Counted from the stretch's first letter, positions 1-8,248 are shown. The stretch is DNA of 64,000 nt from Akkermansia muciniphila (GCA_945861535.1 CAMAUZ010000021.1:1-64000), one strand, 5' to 3'. The notes: generated by a model not told the origin, from the letters alone. Numbers and translations are program-made.

Positions 1-831
1 TCGTGCCGAGCAATGCTCGGCGCTCCGGGAGGCGATGGCCTTCGCGATGGCTTTGCCGACTTCGGTGCTGCCGGTGAAGGCGATTTTGTCGATGCCGGGA
101 TGGTTGACGAGGGCGGCGCCGGTCGCGCCGGCGCCGGTGATGATGTTGACGACGCCGTCGGGGAGGCCGGCTTCCTGGAAGATTTGCGCGAGGCGCAGGG
201 CGGTGATGCTGGTGGTCTCGGCGGGCTTGAGGACGACCGTGTTGCCGCAGGCGAGGGCGGGGGCGATTTTCCACGCGGCCATGAGGAGGGGGAAGTTCCA
301 CGGAATAATCTGCGCGGCGACGCCGAGGGGGCGGACCTGGTCGGCGGTGCGGCCGGGGAAGGCGTAGGCGAGTTTGTCGGCCCAGCCGGCGTAGTAGAAG
401 AAATGGGCGGCGACCATGGGCAGGTCGAAGTCGCGGGATTCCTTGATGGGTTTGCCGCCGTCGAGGGTTTCGAGGACGGCGAGTTCGCGGGCGCGTTCCT
501 GGATGATGCGGGCGATGCGGTAGAGATATTTGCCGCGCTCGCTGCCGGGCAGCTTGGACCAGACATTGTCATAGGCCTCGCGGGCGGCGCGGACGGCGGC
601 GTCCACGTCGTGGTCATCGGCGAGGGCGATCTCGGTGAGCTTCTCTTCGGTGGCGGGGTTGAGGGAGTCGAAGTATTTGCCGGAATGCGGCGGGACGAAG
701 CGTCCGCGGATGAAAAGTTCGTGGCGCGGGGCGATGGGATAGGCTTTGTGGTCTTCGGGCGCGGGGGCGTAGTCCCATTTGGTGCCGAAGTTGAGGCGGC
801 GTTTGCTGGCAGGGATGGGGCGAAGAGGCAT
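1..831 (-). CDS. Aldehyde dehydrogenase, truncated by the window edge
   Basis: NAD(P)-dependent aldehyde dehydrogenase superfamily; it would oxidise an aldehyde to the acid in the cytoplasm. Reading from the ATG at 831, 277 codons are open to position 1. The Rossmann-region signature PWNFP lies near residue 175 and FTGSTEVGK at 252-260. The catalytic Glu and Cys lie beyond the edge. The last 17 residues before the edge do not contain the LELGGK segment the family normally reaches within that distance, so the extreme end may be divergent or an assembly artefact. Substrate cannot be assigned. It starts a sugar-catabolism neighbourhood. Confidence 0.85.
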   Translation of the reverse strand, partial: MPLRPIPASKRRLNFGTKWDYAPAPEDHKAYPIAPRHELFIRGRFVPPHSGKYFDSLNPATEEKLTEIALADDHDVDAAVRAAREAYDNVWSKLPGSERGKYLYRIARIIQERARELAVLETLDGGKPIKESRDFDLPMVAAHFFYYAGWADKLAYAFPGRTADQVRPLGVAAQIIPWNFPLLMAAWKIAPALACGNTVVLKPAETTSITALRLAQIFQEAGLPDGVVNIITGAGATGAALVNHPGIDKIAFTGSTEVGKAIAKAIASRSAEHCSAR

Positions 832-1313
832 GGGGAGTATGAAGTAGGAATTAGGAGTTGCGAATGGGAAGGGGTGGAAAGCTCAAAGGATAAAGCTCAA
901 AGCTCAAGGGAAGGTTCAAGGATCAAAAGCAGGTTGGGATGGCAGTTATCAGTCGTTGCGAAAGTTCGTTCCGGAACCTCTGTAATGAGAAGCGCGTCCG
1001 TCTCCCTCGCCCCGTGAGGCACGAGCGGGGAGAGGGGTGCTTCACCCTTGCGACCGGCCCAGCCTTGCGGAGCGCCTCCTCTCCCCGGCCCTCTCCTCCG
1101 TTCCGAACGGAGGAGAGGGGGGCCGAAGCACCGGTCCGGACTGCGCAAACCTTGGCAAAGATTGATCCGGCCGGACCGCGAAACCTCCTTTGAAAACTAG
1201 GTGTGGCTCCGTGGAACAAGACCCTCACGGCAGCCTCTCTTGCAGTGCTCGGGTTGCATTTCCGCGCCACCGATTCCCCGACTAAGCCGCGCTCGATGGG
1301 TGGGTGTAGTCTC
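832..1313. other. Intergenic stretch without a convincing gene
   Basis: About 480 bases between the aldehyde dehydrogenase start and the end of a small membrane protein. It holds a run of AAGCTCAAAG-type direct repeats at about 879-925, also seen near 5910-5945 and, inverted, near 58510-58560. A near-perfect hairpin is annotated separately. The open frames here are short, overlap each other and have the composition of GC-rich spacer. Confidence 0.6.
1089..1119. repeat. 15-bp perfect inverted repeat with 1-base centre
   Basis: Arms 1089-1103 and 1105-1119 (CCCTCTCCTCCGTTC and its complement) flank a single C. This purine/pyrimidine-biased palindrome lies in non-coding DNA. I recall similar spacer palindromes in verrucomicrobial genomes, but this cannot be checked here. 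It could form a hairpin in RNA; there is no T-tract, so it is not a typical intrinsic terminator. Confidence 0.75.
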
Positions 1314-1622
1314 TCAAGAGGCTTCATAAATATGAAAATTGATGTGGTGTGCTATCAGGACGTTCAGCACGCACCACCCCGTGATGAGAATACTCGTCCA
1401 TTTGTGATAGGCAGCGAGCGCGAGCAACACAGTCGTCGCAAAGTATATAACACTCGTAGTATTCGGCAGAATCTCGTGACGATCCAGCATGAAAGCCCAC
1501 AACCAGAGACCAGCTGCCGAACTGCGATGACTACCTTCACCGGCATTTAGCCAAGTCGTGAAAACGACAACTACAAAGCTCAAGCCGAAGCGAAGTAGAT
1601 ATGGTTTCACAGGTGAGGGCAT
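1314..1622 (-). CDS. Small hydrophobic membrane protein, unknown function
   Basis: 102 residues from the ATG at 1622 (an upstream ATG at 1640 would add six). Three hydrophobic stretches are visible, around residues 8-25, 35-50 and 58-90, so it is probably an inner-membrane protein. I recognise no family. The DNA is visibly more AT-rich than its surroundings, which may mean recent acquisition. It starts 32 bases downstream of the ThuA-like gene on the same strand and could be cotranscribed. Confidence 0.45.
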   Translation of the reverse strand: MPSPVKPYLLRFGLSFVVVVFTTWLNAGEGSHRSSAAGLWLWAFMLDRHEILPNTTSVIYFATTVLLALAAYHKWTSILITGWCVLNVLIAHHINFHIYEAS

Positions 1623-1654
1623 GATTGAGCGGCCCAACACGAACTAGACTGCGG

Positions 1655-2425
1655 TTAATCTTTGGTCAGCGCCCAAGTGATGGCGTTGGTAAGGAGGCGG
1701 CGGAAGGCGGGGTTCTTGAAGTCATCGGGGTGGCCGAGGGAGGTGTAGAAGATGCGGCTTTGTTTGGGGCCGTGGCGATGGGTCCAGGCGACGGGTTCGG
1801 CGGGTTTGTCGGGGATGGTTCCAATGAGGAGCGGGGTGGCGGTGCGGACGAGGGGTTTGACGATGTAGAGGGAACCGTTGCCGGGGAGTTGGGCGGCGGT
1901 GAGGCCGGATAGGATGGGATGCTTCTCCGCGCCGGGGGCGAAGGTGATGGTGGTCTGCGGGCCGGCGCCGTGATGGTTGGTGTAGTGTCCGCCGAAGACT
2001 TCGGGGTCAAACTCCTGCCACGCGGCGAGTTTCGGGTCGGTGATTTTATCTTTGGGTCGCAGGGCGAAGGCGTGGGAGGCGGTGCGGATGCCGATCAGGG
2101 GTTTGCCGGCGGCAATGTGGGCGCGGACGGCGTCGAGCTGGTCCTGGTAGGGGGTGCGGCGACGGACGCTGAGGAAGAGGAGATCGGCGTCGCGCAGGGC
2201 GGCGGTGAGTCCGGGGAAGTTGTTTTTGTCGGCCTTGTCGGCGTGGATGAGGGTGATGCGGTAGCCGGCGGGTTCGAGGTCGGTCTTGGCAAATTCGGGG
2301 AGGGTTTCCCAGGTTTTGTATTCGTCTTCGCCGATCATGAACACAAGGTGACGCGGTGTCGCGGCAGGGGCATTGGGTTGGAGGAGGGGGAGGAAGCAGG
2401 TGAGGAGGAGGAATAGGAGGCGCAT
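1655..2425 (-). CDS. Secreted ThuA-like domain protein
   Basis: 256 residues with an N-terminal signal peptide (hydrophobic residues 3-15, AxA-like site near 22). The rest matches the ThuA/trehalose-utilisation fold, a glutamine-amidotransferase-like domain common in Verrucomicrobia and Planctomycetes: a GEDEYKT segment after the first strand, DLLFLSVRRR, PLIGIRTASHAF, FGGHYTNHHG and a C-terminal YTSLGHPDDF. Such proteins are linked to sugar metabolism, but no activity is firmly established, so the substrate is left open. It lies in a carbohydrate-catabolism neighbourhood and is separated from deoC by about 130 bases containing repeat-like sequence. Confidence 0.85.
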   Translation of the reverse strand: MRLLFLLLTCFLPLLQPNAPAATPRHLVFMIGEDEYKTWETLPEFAKTDLEPAGYRITLIHADKADKNNFPGLTAALRDADLLFLSVRRRTPYQDQLDAVRAHIAAGKPLIGIRTASHAFALRPKDKITDPKLAAWQEFDPEVFGGHYTNHHGAGPQTTITFAPGAEKHPILSGLTAAQLPGNGSLYIVKPLVRTATPLLIGTIPDKPAEPVAWTHRHGPKQSRIFYTSLGHPDDFKNPAFRRLLTNAITWALTKD

Positions 2426-2439
2426 GGGGAGATAGGTTT

Positions 2440-2485
2440 GGGGGAATTTTGGCAGGGGAATTTGGGGCAGGGTAATTGGGATTTG
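2440..2485. repeat. Degenerate GGGGAATTT/GGGCAGG direct repeats
   Basis: Three tandem variants of GGCAGGGGAATTTTGG occupy the spacer between the ThuA-like gene and deoC. The same words recur near 24851, 50834 and 58436 in a longer, better conserved form that begins GTGAGCACAG. They are non-coding, and I see no open frame supported by composition. Confidence 0.5.
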
Positions 2486-2554
2486 TTCGAGGTTTTTAGT
2501 TGGGGAGGCTGGGGTGGCAGATAGCCTTCTTCGATCAGCGATAGTCTTCTTCTA

Positions 2555-3493
2555 TCAGGGAAGGGAGAAGTAGTCGGGGCTTTGATAATTACCGTCGGTG
2601 AGTTTCACGATTTGCATCAGGACATCGTTGACGAGGGTGCTGGCACCGAAGCGGAAGAGGTCGGGGGTGAGCCAGTCGTCGCCGAGGGTTTCTTTGACCA
2701 TGACGAGGTAGGCGAGGGCTTGCTTGGCGGTGCGGATGCCGCCGGCGGGTTTCATGCCGATGCGGAGGCCGGTGGCGTAGAAGTGGTCGCGGATGGCTTC
2801 GAGCATGACGAGGGTGACGGGCATGGTGGCGGCGGGGGTGACTTTGCCGGTGCTGGTTTTGATGAAGTCCGCGCCGGCGTCCATGGCGAGCTGGCTGGCG
2901 CGGCGGACGTTGTCGTAGGTGACGAGTTCGCCGGTTTCGAGAATGACCTTGAGATGGGCGGGGCCGCAGGCGGTTTTCACGGCGGCAATTTCATCCGAGA
3001 CGCGGGCGTGCTGGCCGGCGAGGAAGGCGCCGCGGTCGATGACCATGTCGATCTCGTCCGCGCCATCGGCGACGGCGTGGCGGACTTCGGCGAGGCGGGT
3101 GCGCAGCGGGTATTGGCCGCTCGGGAAGCCGGTGGCGACGGAGGCGATGTGGACGGGGGAATCGGGGCCGAGGTATTTGCGCGCGTGGCGGACCATGCTG
3201 GGATAGACGCAGACGGCGCCGCAGGGGGGAACGTCGTATTGGGGCGCGGCGGGGTGGAGGGCTTTCTGGCAGAGATAGGCGACTTTGCCGGGGGTGTCTT
3301 TGCCTTCGAGGGTGGTGAGGTCCATCATGGCCACGGCGAGCTTGAGGCCGGTGAGTTTGGCGGCGTTTTTGATGCTGCGCTTGGTGAAGGCGGCGGCGCG
3401 TTCTTCGACCATGATCTGGTCGATGGTGGGAATGGACGAAACGCGGATGGGCGCGGGCGGTTTGCGGATGGCAGGGGCGGCGGCGGTGACCAT
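2555..3493 (-). CDS. deoC: Deoxyribose-phosphate aldolase
   Basis: Cytoplasmic class I aldolase that splits 2-deoxy-D-ribose 5-phosphate into glyceraldehyde 3-phosphate and acetaldehyde. From the ATG at 3493 it is 312 residues, somewhat longer than the 220-260 of bacterial DeoC. The Schiff-base lysine is K212 in DFIKTSTGK, followed by GMKPAGGIR carrying the second active-site lysine. The longer open frame reaches 3586 but runs into a repeat element, and a promoter-like pair lies at 3501-3530, so 3493 is preferred. The acetaldehyde product could feed the aldehyde dehydrogenase at 1-831 (inference). Confidence 0.92.
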   Translation of the reverse strand: MVTAAAPAIRKPPAPIRVSSIPTIDQIMVEERAAAFTKRSIKNAAKLTGLKLAVAMMDLTTLEGKDTPGKVAYLCQKALHPAAPQYDVPPCGAVCVYPSMVRHARKYLGPDSPVHIASVATGFPSGQYPLRTRLAEVRHAVADGADEIDMVIDRGAFLAGQHARVSDEIAAVKTACGPAHLKVILETGELVTYDNVRRASQLAMDAGADFIKTSTGKVTPAATMPVTLVMLEAIRDHFYATGLRIGMKPAGGIRTAKQALAYLVMVKETLGDDWLTPDLFRFGASTLVNDVLMQIVKLTDGNYQSPDYFSLP

Positions 3494-3500
3494 GGCGGGA

Positions 3501-3530
3501 AGGTTAGCGGAGGCGGCGGCGGGATGTCGA
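3501..3530 (-). promoter_or_regulatory. Predicted deoC promoter, leaderless type
   Basis: On the minus strand, TCGACA (3525-3530), 18 bases, then TAACCT (3501-3506), then seven bases to the ATG. No Shine-Dalgarno sequence is present. The -10-like box is so near the start codon that transcription would begin at or next to the ATG. Confidence 0.5.
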
Positions 3531-3572
3531 GGAAACCTGAATTGGTGGTGGCGCGGGACACGGAGTTGAAAA

Positions 3573-3678
3573 CCACTAACCGGCACTAACTGGCACTAAT
3601 GGGAAAGGAGTTATCCCGCACCTTGGGAGTAGAGTTTGGTTCGGGTTTTTATTAGTGCAGGTTAGTGCAGGTTAGTGG
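3573..3678. repeat. Dispersed inverted-repeat element, copy 1
   Basis: Left arm 3573-3600 is CCACTAAC followed by two 10-bp units (CGGCACTAAC, TGGCACTAAT). Right arm 3651-3678 is the inverted counterpart, ATTAGTGCAG GTTAGTGCAG GTTAGTGG. The 50-base centre contains the complement of ACTCTACTCCC, a motif also present in copies 2 and 3, so this copy is inverted relative to them. GAGTTG occurs four bases outside each end (3563-3568 and 3683-3688), a possible target duplication. It lies between the GH42 gene and deoC. Confidence 0.85.
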
Positions 3679-3745
3679 TGAAGAGTTGTTTCTGGTTCAG
3701 GCGTTGCCACGAGGGCGGCGGGACGGCTGCGGGACGGGGACGAGG

Positions 3746-5797
3746 TCACTGCGCCAGTTCAGTCAGCACCAGCACGCCTTGGGCGGGAAGATCGTAGGCG
3801 CCGCTGAGTCTGGCGTCGGTGAGGTGGTCGTGGACGGGATGGAAAAACTGGAGGCGCACGGACAGGTTGCCGTGGTTCAGGAGGAAGATCAGGCGCTGGC
3901 CGTCCTTGTGGCGGATGCACAGTTCGACGGTGTCGGGGACGCGGAAGTGCGGTGCGATTTCCGCGACGGTGCGCGCCCAGGCGATGAGATCGTTGTAGAA
4001 GAATTGGTGGCTGACCGTGCCGACGTAGATGGCCTTGCCCGCGCCGAATTCGTTCATCGTGATGGCTGGCGTGCCCGCGTAGAAATCCCGGCCATAGGTG
4101 CCGAGCACTTGGGCGGTGCGAGTTTCAATGAGGTCGCACCACAGGCGCGCGGGATGGCTGGCGGTGGTGGGAATCGTGGTGCGCACGGCCAGTTGGTTGT
4201 CATCGGTGGGCGGGATGGCATCCCACTCGGCGACTTCCATGCCGAAGAGATCGGTCATGTCGTAGGGCACGCCGGTGGGGGGGGCGATGTGATATTCATC
4301 CACCAGGCCGGTATGACAGGTGGCGATGAGGATGCCGCCATTGTGAACGTAGAGTTTGAGGGCATCGACTTCGGCGCCGGACAGGAGTTGCAGGCCGGGC
4401 GCAATGACCAGTTTGTAAGCGGAAAGGTCTTCGGAGGGGCGGGCGAAATCGACCAGGATGTTGCGGCCGTGGAGCGCGTGGTAAAAGTAGTTCATCACCT
4501 CGTGCGGCTGGAAACGCGGGTTGGGGCGGTGCGGTTGGTCGGCGGCCCATTCGCTCGGCTGACTGTGGAGAATGGAGGCGTCCGCCACGACTTTGCTGCC
4601 GGCCAGGAGCGGCGCGAGCTTGCTCAGTTCACTCCCCAACTGCCGGATTTCCTTATACATCCGCTGGGTGGTCTTGCCGCTGTGGGACAGCACCCCGCCA
4701 TCGAACTGATCGGTGCCGATGCGCGGCGGCCGCCAGTATTGACAGAGGAGACCGCTGGCTCCGCGCGCGATCAACTGATAGGAGAGCAGGCGGACGACGC
4801 CGGGCCGGAAGAGCGCGCTGGCTTCGCCCCACTGGATCCGCCCGACCTTCTGTTCGATGGCCCAAAAGCCTTCATCGCCGTCGGGCGTTCGCTGACCGAC
4901 CTTTTTCAACGAGCGGGCGAAGTCAATGAGACAGGCCCGTTCAGCGGGGCGCTTTTTCGCATCTTCGTCGGTGTCGAGCGCGATGAAGTCCAAGCCGTCG
5001 GCCAGATCCGAACAATCAAAGTGCGCGGCGAAGGGGCGGAGGTTGGTGGTGACCGGAAGCGTGGGACAGACGCCGTGAAGCAGGTCCACCTGCATCCGCA
5101 CAAAGGCCACGCAGGTGTCGCTGGCGAAGCGCCGCCAATCGAGCAACAGGGCGGGATTATGGGCGTCCGGGGATGCCATCGGCATGGGCATCTCATTCCA
5201 TGCAGTCACCTGTTGCCCGCGAAAAGTGGTCCCCAAGGCGGTGTTCAACTCCTCGAGGGTCCCGTATTTGGCCTTGAGCCAGGCCTGCCAGTCGCGGCGC
5301 GTTTCGGGATTGAAAGAATACTCGGTGCTCCCGCGCCCGACCTTGTCATCCACCTGCCAGGCGATGAGGTCGGGATGATTGCCCAGCGCGCCCGCCATGG
5401 CGGTGACCACCTTCCGGCAGTAGTCCCAATAGATGTCGCTGTTCAGGCTGTAGGCATGGCGCGTCCCTTCGCGGTGACGCAGGCCGTGGTCGTCCATCGG
5501 AAGAATCTCGGGATGCTTCCGGGCCAGCCACAGCGGCGGTGCGGCGGTCGGGGTGCCGAGCACGATCTTCAGTCCGTGCCGGCCCAGGATGTCCATCGCA
5601 CGGCGCAGCCAGGCAAAATCGAACTTACCCTCCTCCCGCTCGCACAAGCCCCAGGAATACTCGCCCATGCGGACTACGTTCATGCCCGCGGCGGCCATGA
5701 GCCGGGCGTCCTCCTCCCAGCGGGCCTCGGGTTGTTCGGCCGTACCATCGTAGGGGAAGACCCAGTGACCGGGATAATAATCAGCGCCGAAGTACAT
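3746..5797 (-). CDS. Glycoside hydrolase family 42 (beta-galactosidase-like), acid/base residue replaced
   Basis: 683 residues, the normal length of GH42 enzymes, which remove terminal beta-galactose. The TIM barrel starts with GADYYPGHW and MAAAGMNVVRMGEYSW; the trimerisation domain (CHTGLVDEYH, near the middle to end) follows. The nucleophile Glu is in WAIEQ (E315). Where the family has DNE(Y/F)G, this protein reads DDKVG, putting Lys152 in place of the acid/base Glu; the codon was checked on the DNA and no frameshift is nearby. These positions fit the known 141 and 312 of Thermus A4 beta-galactosidase. Activity is therefore doubtful or altered. There is no signal peptide. ATG 5797 is chosen over a GTG at 5839 because a promoter-like pair overlaps the latter. 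Confidence 0.88.
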   Translation of the reverse strand: MYFGADYYPGHWVFPYDGTAEQPEARWEEDARLMAAAGMNVVRMGEYSWGLCEREEGKFDFAWLRRAMDILGRHGLKIVLGTPTAAPPLWLARKHPEILPMDDHGLRHREGTRHAYSLNSDIYWDYCRKVVTAMAGALGNHPDLIAWQVDDKVGRGSTEYSFNPETRRDWQAWLKAKYGTLEELNTALGTTFRGQQVTAWNEMPMPMASPDAHNPALLLDWRRFASDTCVAFVRMQVDLLHGVCPTLPVTTNLRPFAAHFDCSDLADGLDFIALDTDEDAKKRPAERACLIDFARSLKKVGQRTPDGDEGFWAIEQKVGRIQWGEASALFRPGVVRLLSYQLIARGASGLLCQYWRPPRIGTDQFDGGVLSHSGKTTQRMYKEIRQLGSELSKLAPLLAGSKVVADASILHSQPSEWAADQPHRPNPRFQPHEVMNYFYHALHGRNILVDFARPSEDLSAYKLVIAPGLQLLSGAEVDALKLYVHNGGILIATCHTGLVDEYHIAPPTGVPYDMTDLFGMEVAEWDAIPPTDDNQLAVRTTIPTTASHPARLWCDLIETRTAQVLGTYGRDFYAGTPAITMNEFGAGKAIYVGTVSHQFFYNDLIAWARTVAEIAPHFRVPDTVELCIRHKDGQRLIFLLNHGNLSVRLQFFHPVHDHLTDARLSGAYDLPAQGVLVLTELAQ

Positions 5798-5814
5798 AGT
5801 TGTGGTTTGAGGAG

Positions 5815-5844
5815 AGAGTAACCAAGTCCAGCGGCGCACAGCAA
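5815..5844 (-). promoter_or_regulatory. Predicted promoter of the GH42 gene
   Basis: Minus strand: TTGCTG (5839-5844), 18 bases, TACTCT (5815-5820), then 17 bases to ATG 5797. It has the same spacing as other promoter-like pairs in the window. Confidence 0.45.
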
Positions 5845-6018
5845 TGCGTAATTCGGGAAGAATTCCGAAGCCGGGGATGGGATCGAAACCGGTGCGGGGG
5901 CGGGCGAGAACAAGCTCAAAGGCTAAAGCTCAAAGCTCAAGGGAAGAATCAAAGGGACCAAGCGCCAAGGGTTTACTGCGCGCTCCTGTCGGCGTGGCGG
6001 AATAGTTCCGATTTAGAA

Positions 6019-6150
6019 CCACTAACTGGCACTAACCGGCACTAACCGGCACTAATAAGGCAAGACTACCAATAAGACGACCCTCTGACTCTACTCCCGG
6101 GCTGCGGCTGGGATTGGTTCTTATTAGTGCCAGTTAGTGCCGGTTAGTGG
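6019..6150. repeat. Dispersed inverted-repeat element, copy 2 (longest)
   Basis: Left arm 6019-6056 has CCACTAAC plus three 10-bp units; right arm 6123-6150 has one unit fewer. Flanking AGAA/TTCT extends the inverted repeat. The centre contains GACTCTACTCCCGGGCTGCGG, shared with copy 3 and, inverted, copy 1. The unequal arms point to gain or loss of single 10-bp units. It lies between the GH42 start and the end of the iron alcohol dehydrogenase. Confidence 0.85.
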
Positions 6151-6189
6151 TTCTAAGTTTTGTGTCCTGCGTGACTTCTGCATTTAGGT

Positions 6190-7350
6190 TCAGCCGGTGA
6201 CGGCGTGGCCGAGGATTTCTTCCAGTTCCGCGGGAGTGAGGGCGATCGGGTTGGCTTTCATGCTGCTGGCTTGGGCGGCTTTCTCGACGACGGCTGGAAT
6301 GTCGGCGGCGGTGAGACCGTAGTTTTTCAGCGGCGGGATTTGCAGGTCGCGGCAGAGGGCTTGAATCCAGGGAATGCCGTCGGCGGCGGTGGCGGCGGGG
6401 CGGTCAGTGAGGAGGCGCGCGATCTCGGTGAAGCGGTGAAGGGTTTCGGAATGCGGAGAGCGTTCTTGGAGGGCGCGGAGGTTGACGGTCATGGCGTGCG
6501 GGAGGAGTGCGGCGCAGACGGCACCGTGCGGCGCGGGGAACATGCCGCCGATGGGCGCGGCAAATCCGTGGACCGCGCCGAGACCGGCGTTGGCGAGGGC
6601 GAGGCCGCCACAGAGGCTCGCGAAGGCCAGGTCGGTGCGGGCCGCGAGGTCGTCGCCGTGGGTGAAAGCGCGGCGCAGCGAGCGCGCGGCACGGCGGAGA
6701 CCGGCGACGCAGAGGGCATCGACGAGCGGGTTGGCGCGGGCGCAGAGGTACGGCTCGATGAGCTGGGTGAGGGCGTCCATGCCGGTGCTGGCGGTGAGGG
6801 CGGGCGGGAGGTTGAGCGTGAGTTCGGGGTCCACGATGGCGACGCGCGGCAGCATCAGGGGGCTGCGAAGGCTGGCTTTGACGCGATGTTCAGGCGAGGC
6901 GAGGACGGCGTTGCGCGTGACCTCCGCGCCAGTGCCCGCCGTGGTCGGGATGGCGACGATGGGCAGCGGGGGGTGGGTCAGTGGATGACCCAGGCCGATG
7001 ACTTCGAGGTAGTCGAGGAGATCGCCGGGATTGGTCGCAAGGGCGGCGATCGCCTTGGCGGCATCGATGGCGCTGCCGCCGCCGAGGGCGACGACGCAGT
7101 CGCAGCCGGCGGCGCGGGCCTGGGCTGCGCCGCTGCGGATTTCGGTGGTGGTGGGTTCGCCGGCGATCGGGCAGAGGGTGAAACGAACGGCAGCGAGGTC
7201 GAGCTGGCGGAGGAGCGGCTGGGCGCGGTGCAGCGAGTTGCCGGTGACGACGAGCGCGGAATGGCCGAGGGCGCTGATGATGCCGGGGGCCTCGCGCACG
7301 GTGCCGGGGCCGAAGACAATGCGGGAGGCGGTGGCGAATTCGAAGCGCAT
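6190..7350 (-). CDS. Iron-containing alcohol dehydrogenase
   Basis: 386 residues, the standard length of group III metal-dependent alcohol dehydrogenases, which interconvert alcohols and aldehydes or ketones with NAD(P). The nucleotide-binding GGGSAIDAAK and IPTTAGTGAEVT motifs are intact. Metal ligands: Asp in GMDALTQLIE, then His in GAVHG and in PAPHGAV. The second ligand position is Gln rather than the usual His (DALTQ for DALTH), a variant I recall from part of the family. Substrate is unknown; its place beside eda/kdgK suggests a sugar-derived aldehyde. It is divergent from eda. Confidence 0.9.
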   Translation of the reverse strand: MRFEFATASRIVFGPGTVREAPGIISALGHSALVVTGNSLHRAQPLLRQLDLAAVRFTLCPIAGEPTTTEIRSGAAQARAAGCDCVVALGGGSAIDAAKAIAALATNPGDLLDYLEVIGLGHPLTHPPLPIVAIPTTAGTGAEVTRNAVLASPEHRVKASLRSPLMLPRVAIVDPELTLNLPPALTASTGMDALTQLIEPYLCARANPLVDALCVAGLRRAARSLRRAFTHGDDLAARTDLAFASLCGGLALANAGLGAVHGFAAPIGGMFPAPHGAVCAALLPHAMTVNLRALQERSPHSETLHRFTEIARLLTDRPAATAADGIPWIQALCRDLQIPPLKNYGLTAADIPAVVEKAAQASSMKANPIALTPAELEEILGHAVTG

Positions 7351-7357
7351 GGGCGCG

Positions 7358-7387
7358 AGTCTTGGGTGGGCGGAGCGGGCAAGTCAA
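7358..7387 (-). promoter_or_regulatory. Predicted promoter of the iron alcohol dehydrogenase
   Basis: Minus strand: TTGACT (7382-7387), 18 bases, AAGACT (7358-7363), seven bases to ATG 7350. The -10 match is weak but the position matches the other leaderless-type promoters. Confidence 0.35.
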
Positions 7388-7406
7388 ACGCGCGGCGCGC
7401 CGGGGC

Positions 7407-7503
7407 GCGGTGTTTACGCCGCTTCACCGTCCGAACACCCCATCGTGTTCGCACCCGGGCCGACGTTACACGTCGAAGCGGCATGAATGCCGGGCTCCCA
7501 GCG
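7407..7503. repeat. Spacer repeat related to 11037-11132
   Basis: It begins with ACGCCGCTTCACCGTCCG and ends with GAAGCGGCATGAATGCC. The same two ends with a diverged middle occur at 11037-11132. The ends contain the inverted pair GCCGCTT/AAGCGGC. The two copies flank the eda-kdgK-transporter block and lie in promoter-side spacers. Confidence 0.6.
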
Positions 7504-7576
7504 CGCCGGGACGCCGCGCCCCTGCCGCCACTATTGACAAATCGGCGCGCCTGTTGCGCCGTACCCGCATTGACAC

Positions 7577-8248
7577 ATGAGCCATTCCCTCTTCCCCGAA
7601 CCTCTCTTCTCCCGTCTCCACCGCACCGGCGTCGTGGCCGTGCTGGTCGTCGATGATCCCGAGCACGCCGTGCCGCTCGCGCGGGCGCTGCTGGCGGGCG
7701 GCGTTGATTGCATGGAACTCACCCTGCGCACGCCCGCCGCGATGGAGGCCTTGCGCCGCGTCCGTGCCGAGGTGCCCGAGATGCTCGCGGGCGTGGGCAC
7801 GATCCTCACGCCGCAACAGGTGAACGACGTCGCATCCGCCGGCGGAGCGTTCGGCGTCGCGCCCGGCACCAATCCGCGCGTGATCGCCGAGGCCGCGCGC
7901 ATCGGGCTGCCGTTCGCGCCCGGCGTCTGCACGCCAAGCGACATCGAACTCGCGCTCGAGGCCGGCTGCCGGCTGATGAAATTTTTTCCCGCCGAACCCG
8001 CGGGCGGGCTGGCGTATCTGCGCAGCGCGGCCGCGCCGTATGCGCACCTCGGCGTGCGCTTCGTGCCGCTCGGCGGCATTGATCTGAAGAATGCGGAACG
8101 CTACCTCGCCGAACCCATCGTCCACGCGCTCGGCGGTTCGTGGCTCGCGCCGCGGGAAATGATCCAGCGCCAGGACTGGGCGACAATCACGGCGAACGCC
8201 CGGCAGGCCGCGGACCTCGTCGCCCGCGTGCGGGGAGGCCGCGCGTGA
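7577..8248 (+). CDS. eda: 2-dehydro-3-deoxy-phosphogluconate (KDPG) aldolase
   Basis: 223 residues; splits KDPG into pyruvate and glyceraldehyde 3-phosphate, the last step of Entner-Doudoroff and uronate pathways. Class I signature: catalytic Glu47 in MELTLRT and Schiff-base Lys135 in RLMKFFPAE, with AGVGTIL, APGTNP and VPLGGI phosphate-binding loops. It may also act on 4-hydroxy-2-oxoglutarate, as family members do. Its TGA overlaps the GTG start of kdgK by four bases (GTGA), so the two are translationally coupled. Confidence 0.94.
   Translation: MSHSLFPEPLFSRLHRTGVVAVLVVDDPEHAVPLARALLAGGVDCMELTLRTPAAMEALRRVRAEVPEMLAGVGTILTPQQVNDVASAGGAFGVAPGTNPRVIAEAARIGLPFAPGVCTPSDIELALEAGCRLMKFFPAEPAGGLAYLRSAAAPYAHLGVRFVPLGGIDLKNAERYLAEPIVHALGGSWLAPREMIQRQDWATITANARQAADLVARVRGGRA

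Noticed and set aside
13-1017. Long plus-strand open frame over the first kilobase
   Set aside because: Gly/Asp/Glu-rich shadow of the aldehyde dehydrogenase on the minus strand; the family motifs are all on the minus strand.
3665-5821. 718-codon plus-strand open frame opposite the GH42 gene
   Set aside because: GH42 motifs are on the minus strand; the plus-strand translation has low-complexity composition and no family signal. Long antisense frames are expected at this GC content.
7535-7576. TTGACA at 7536 as the -35 box of eda
   Set aside because: No plausible -10 hexamer lies 16-18 bases downstream, and the second ATTGACA directly before the ATG suggests chance recurrence.
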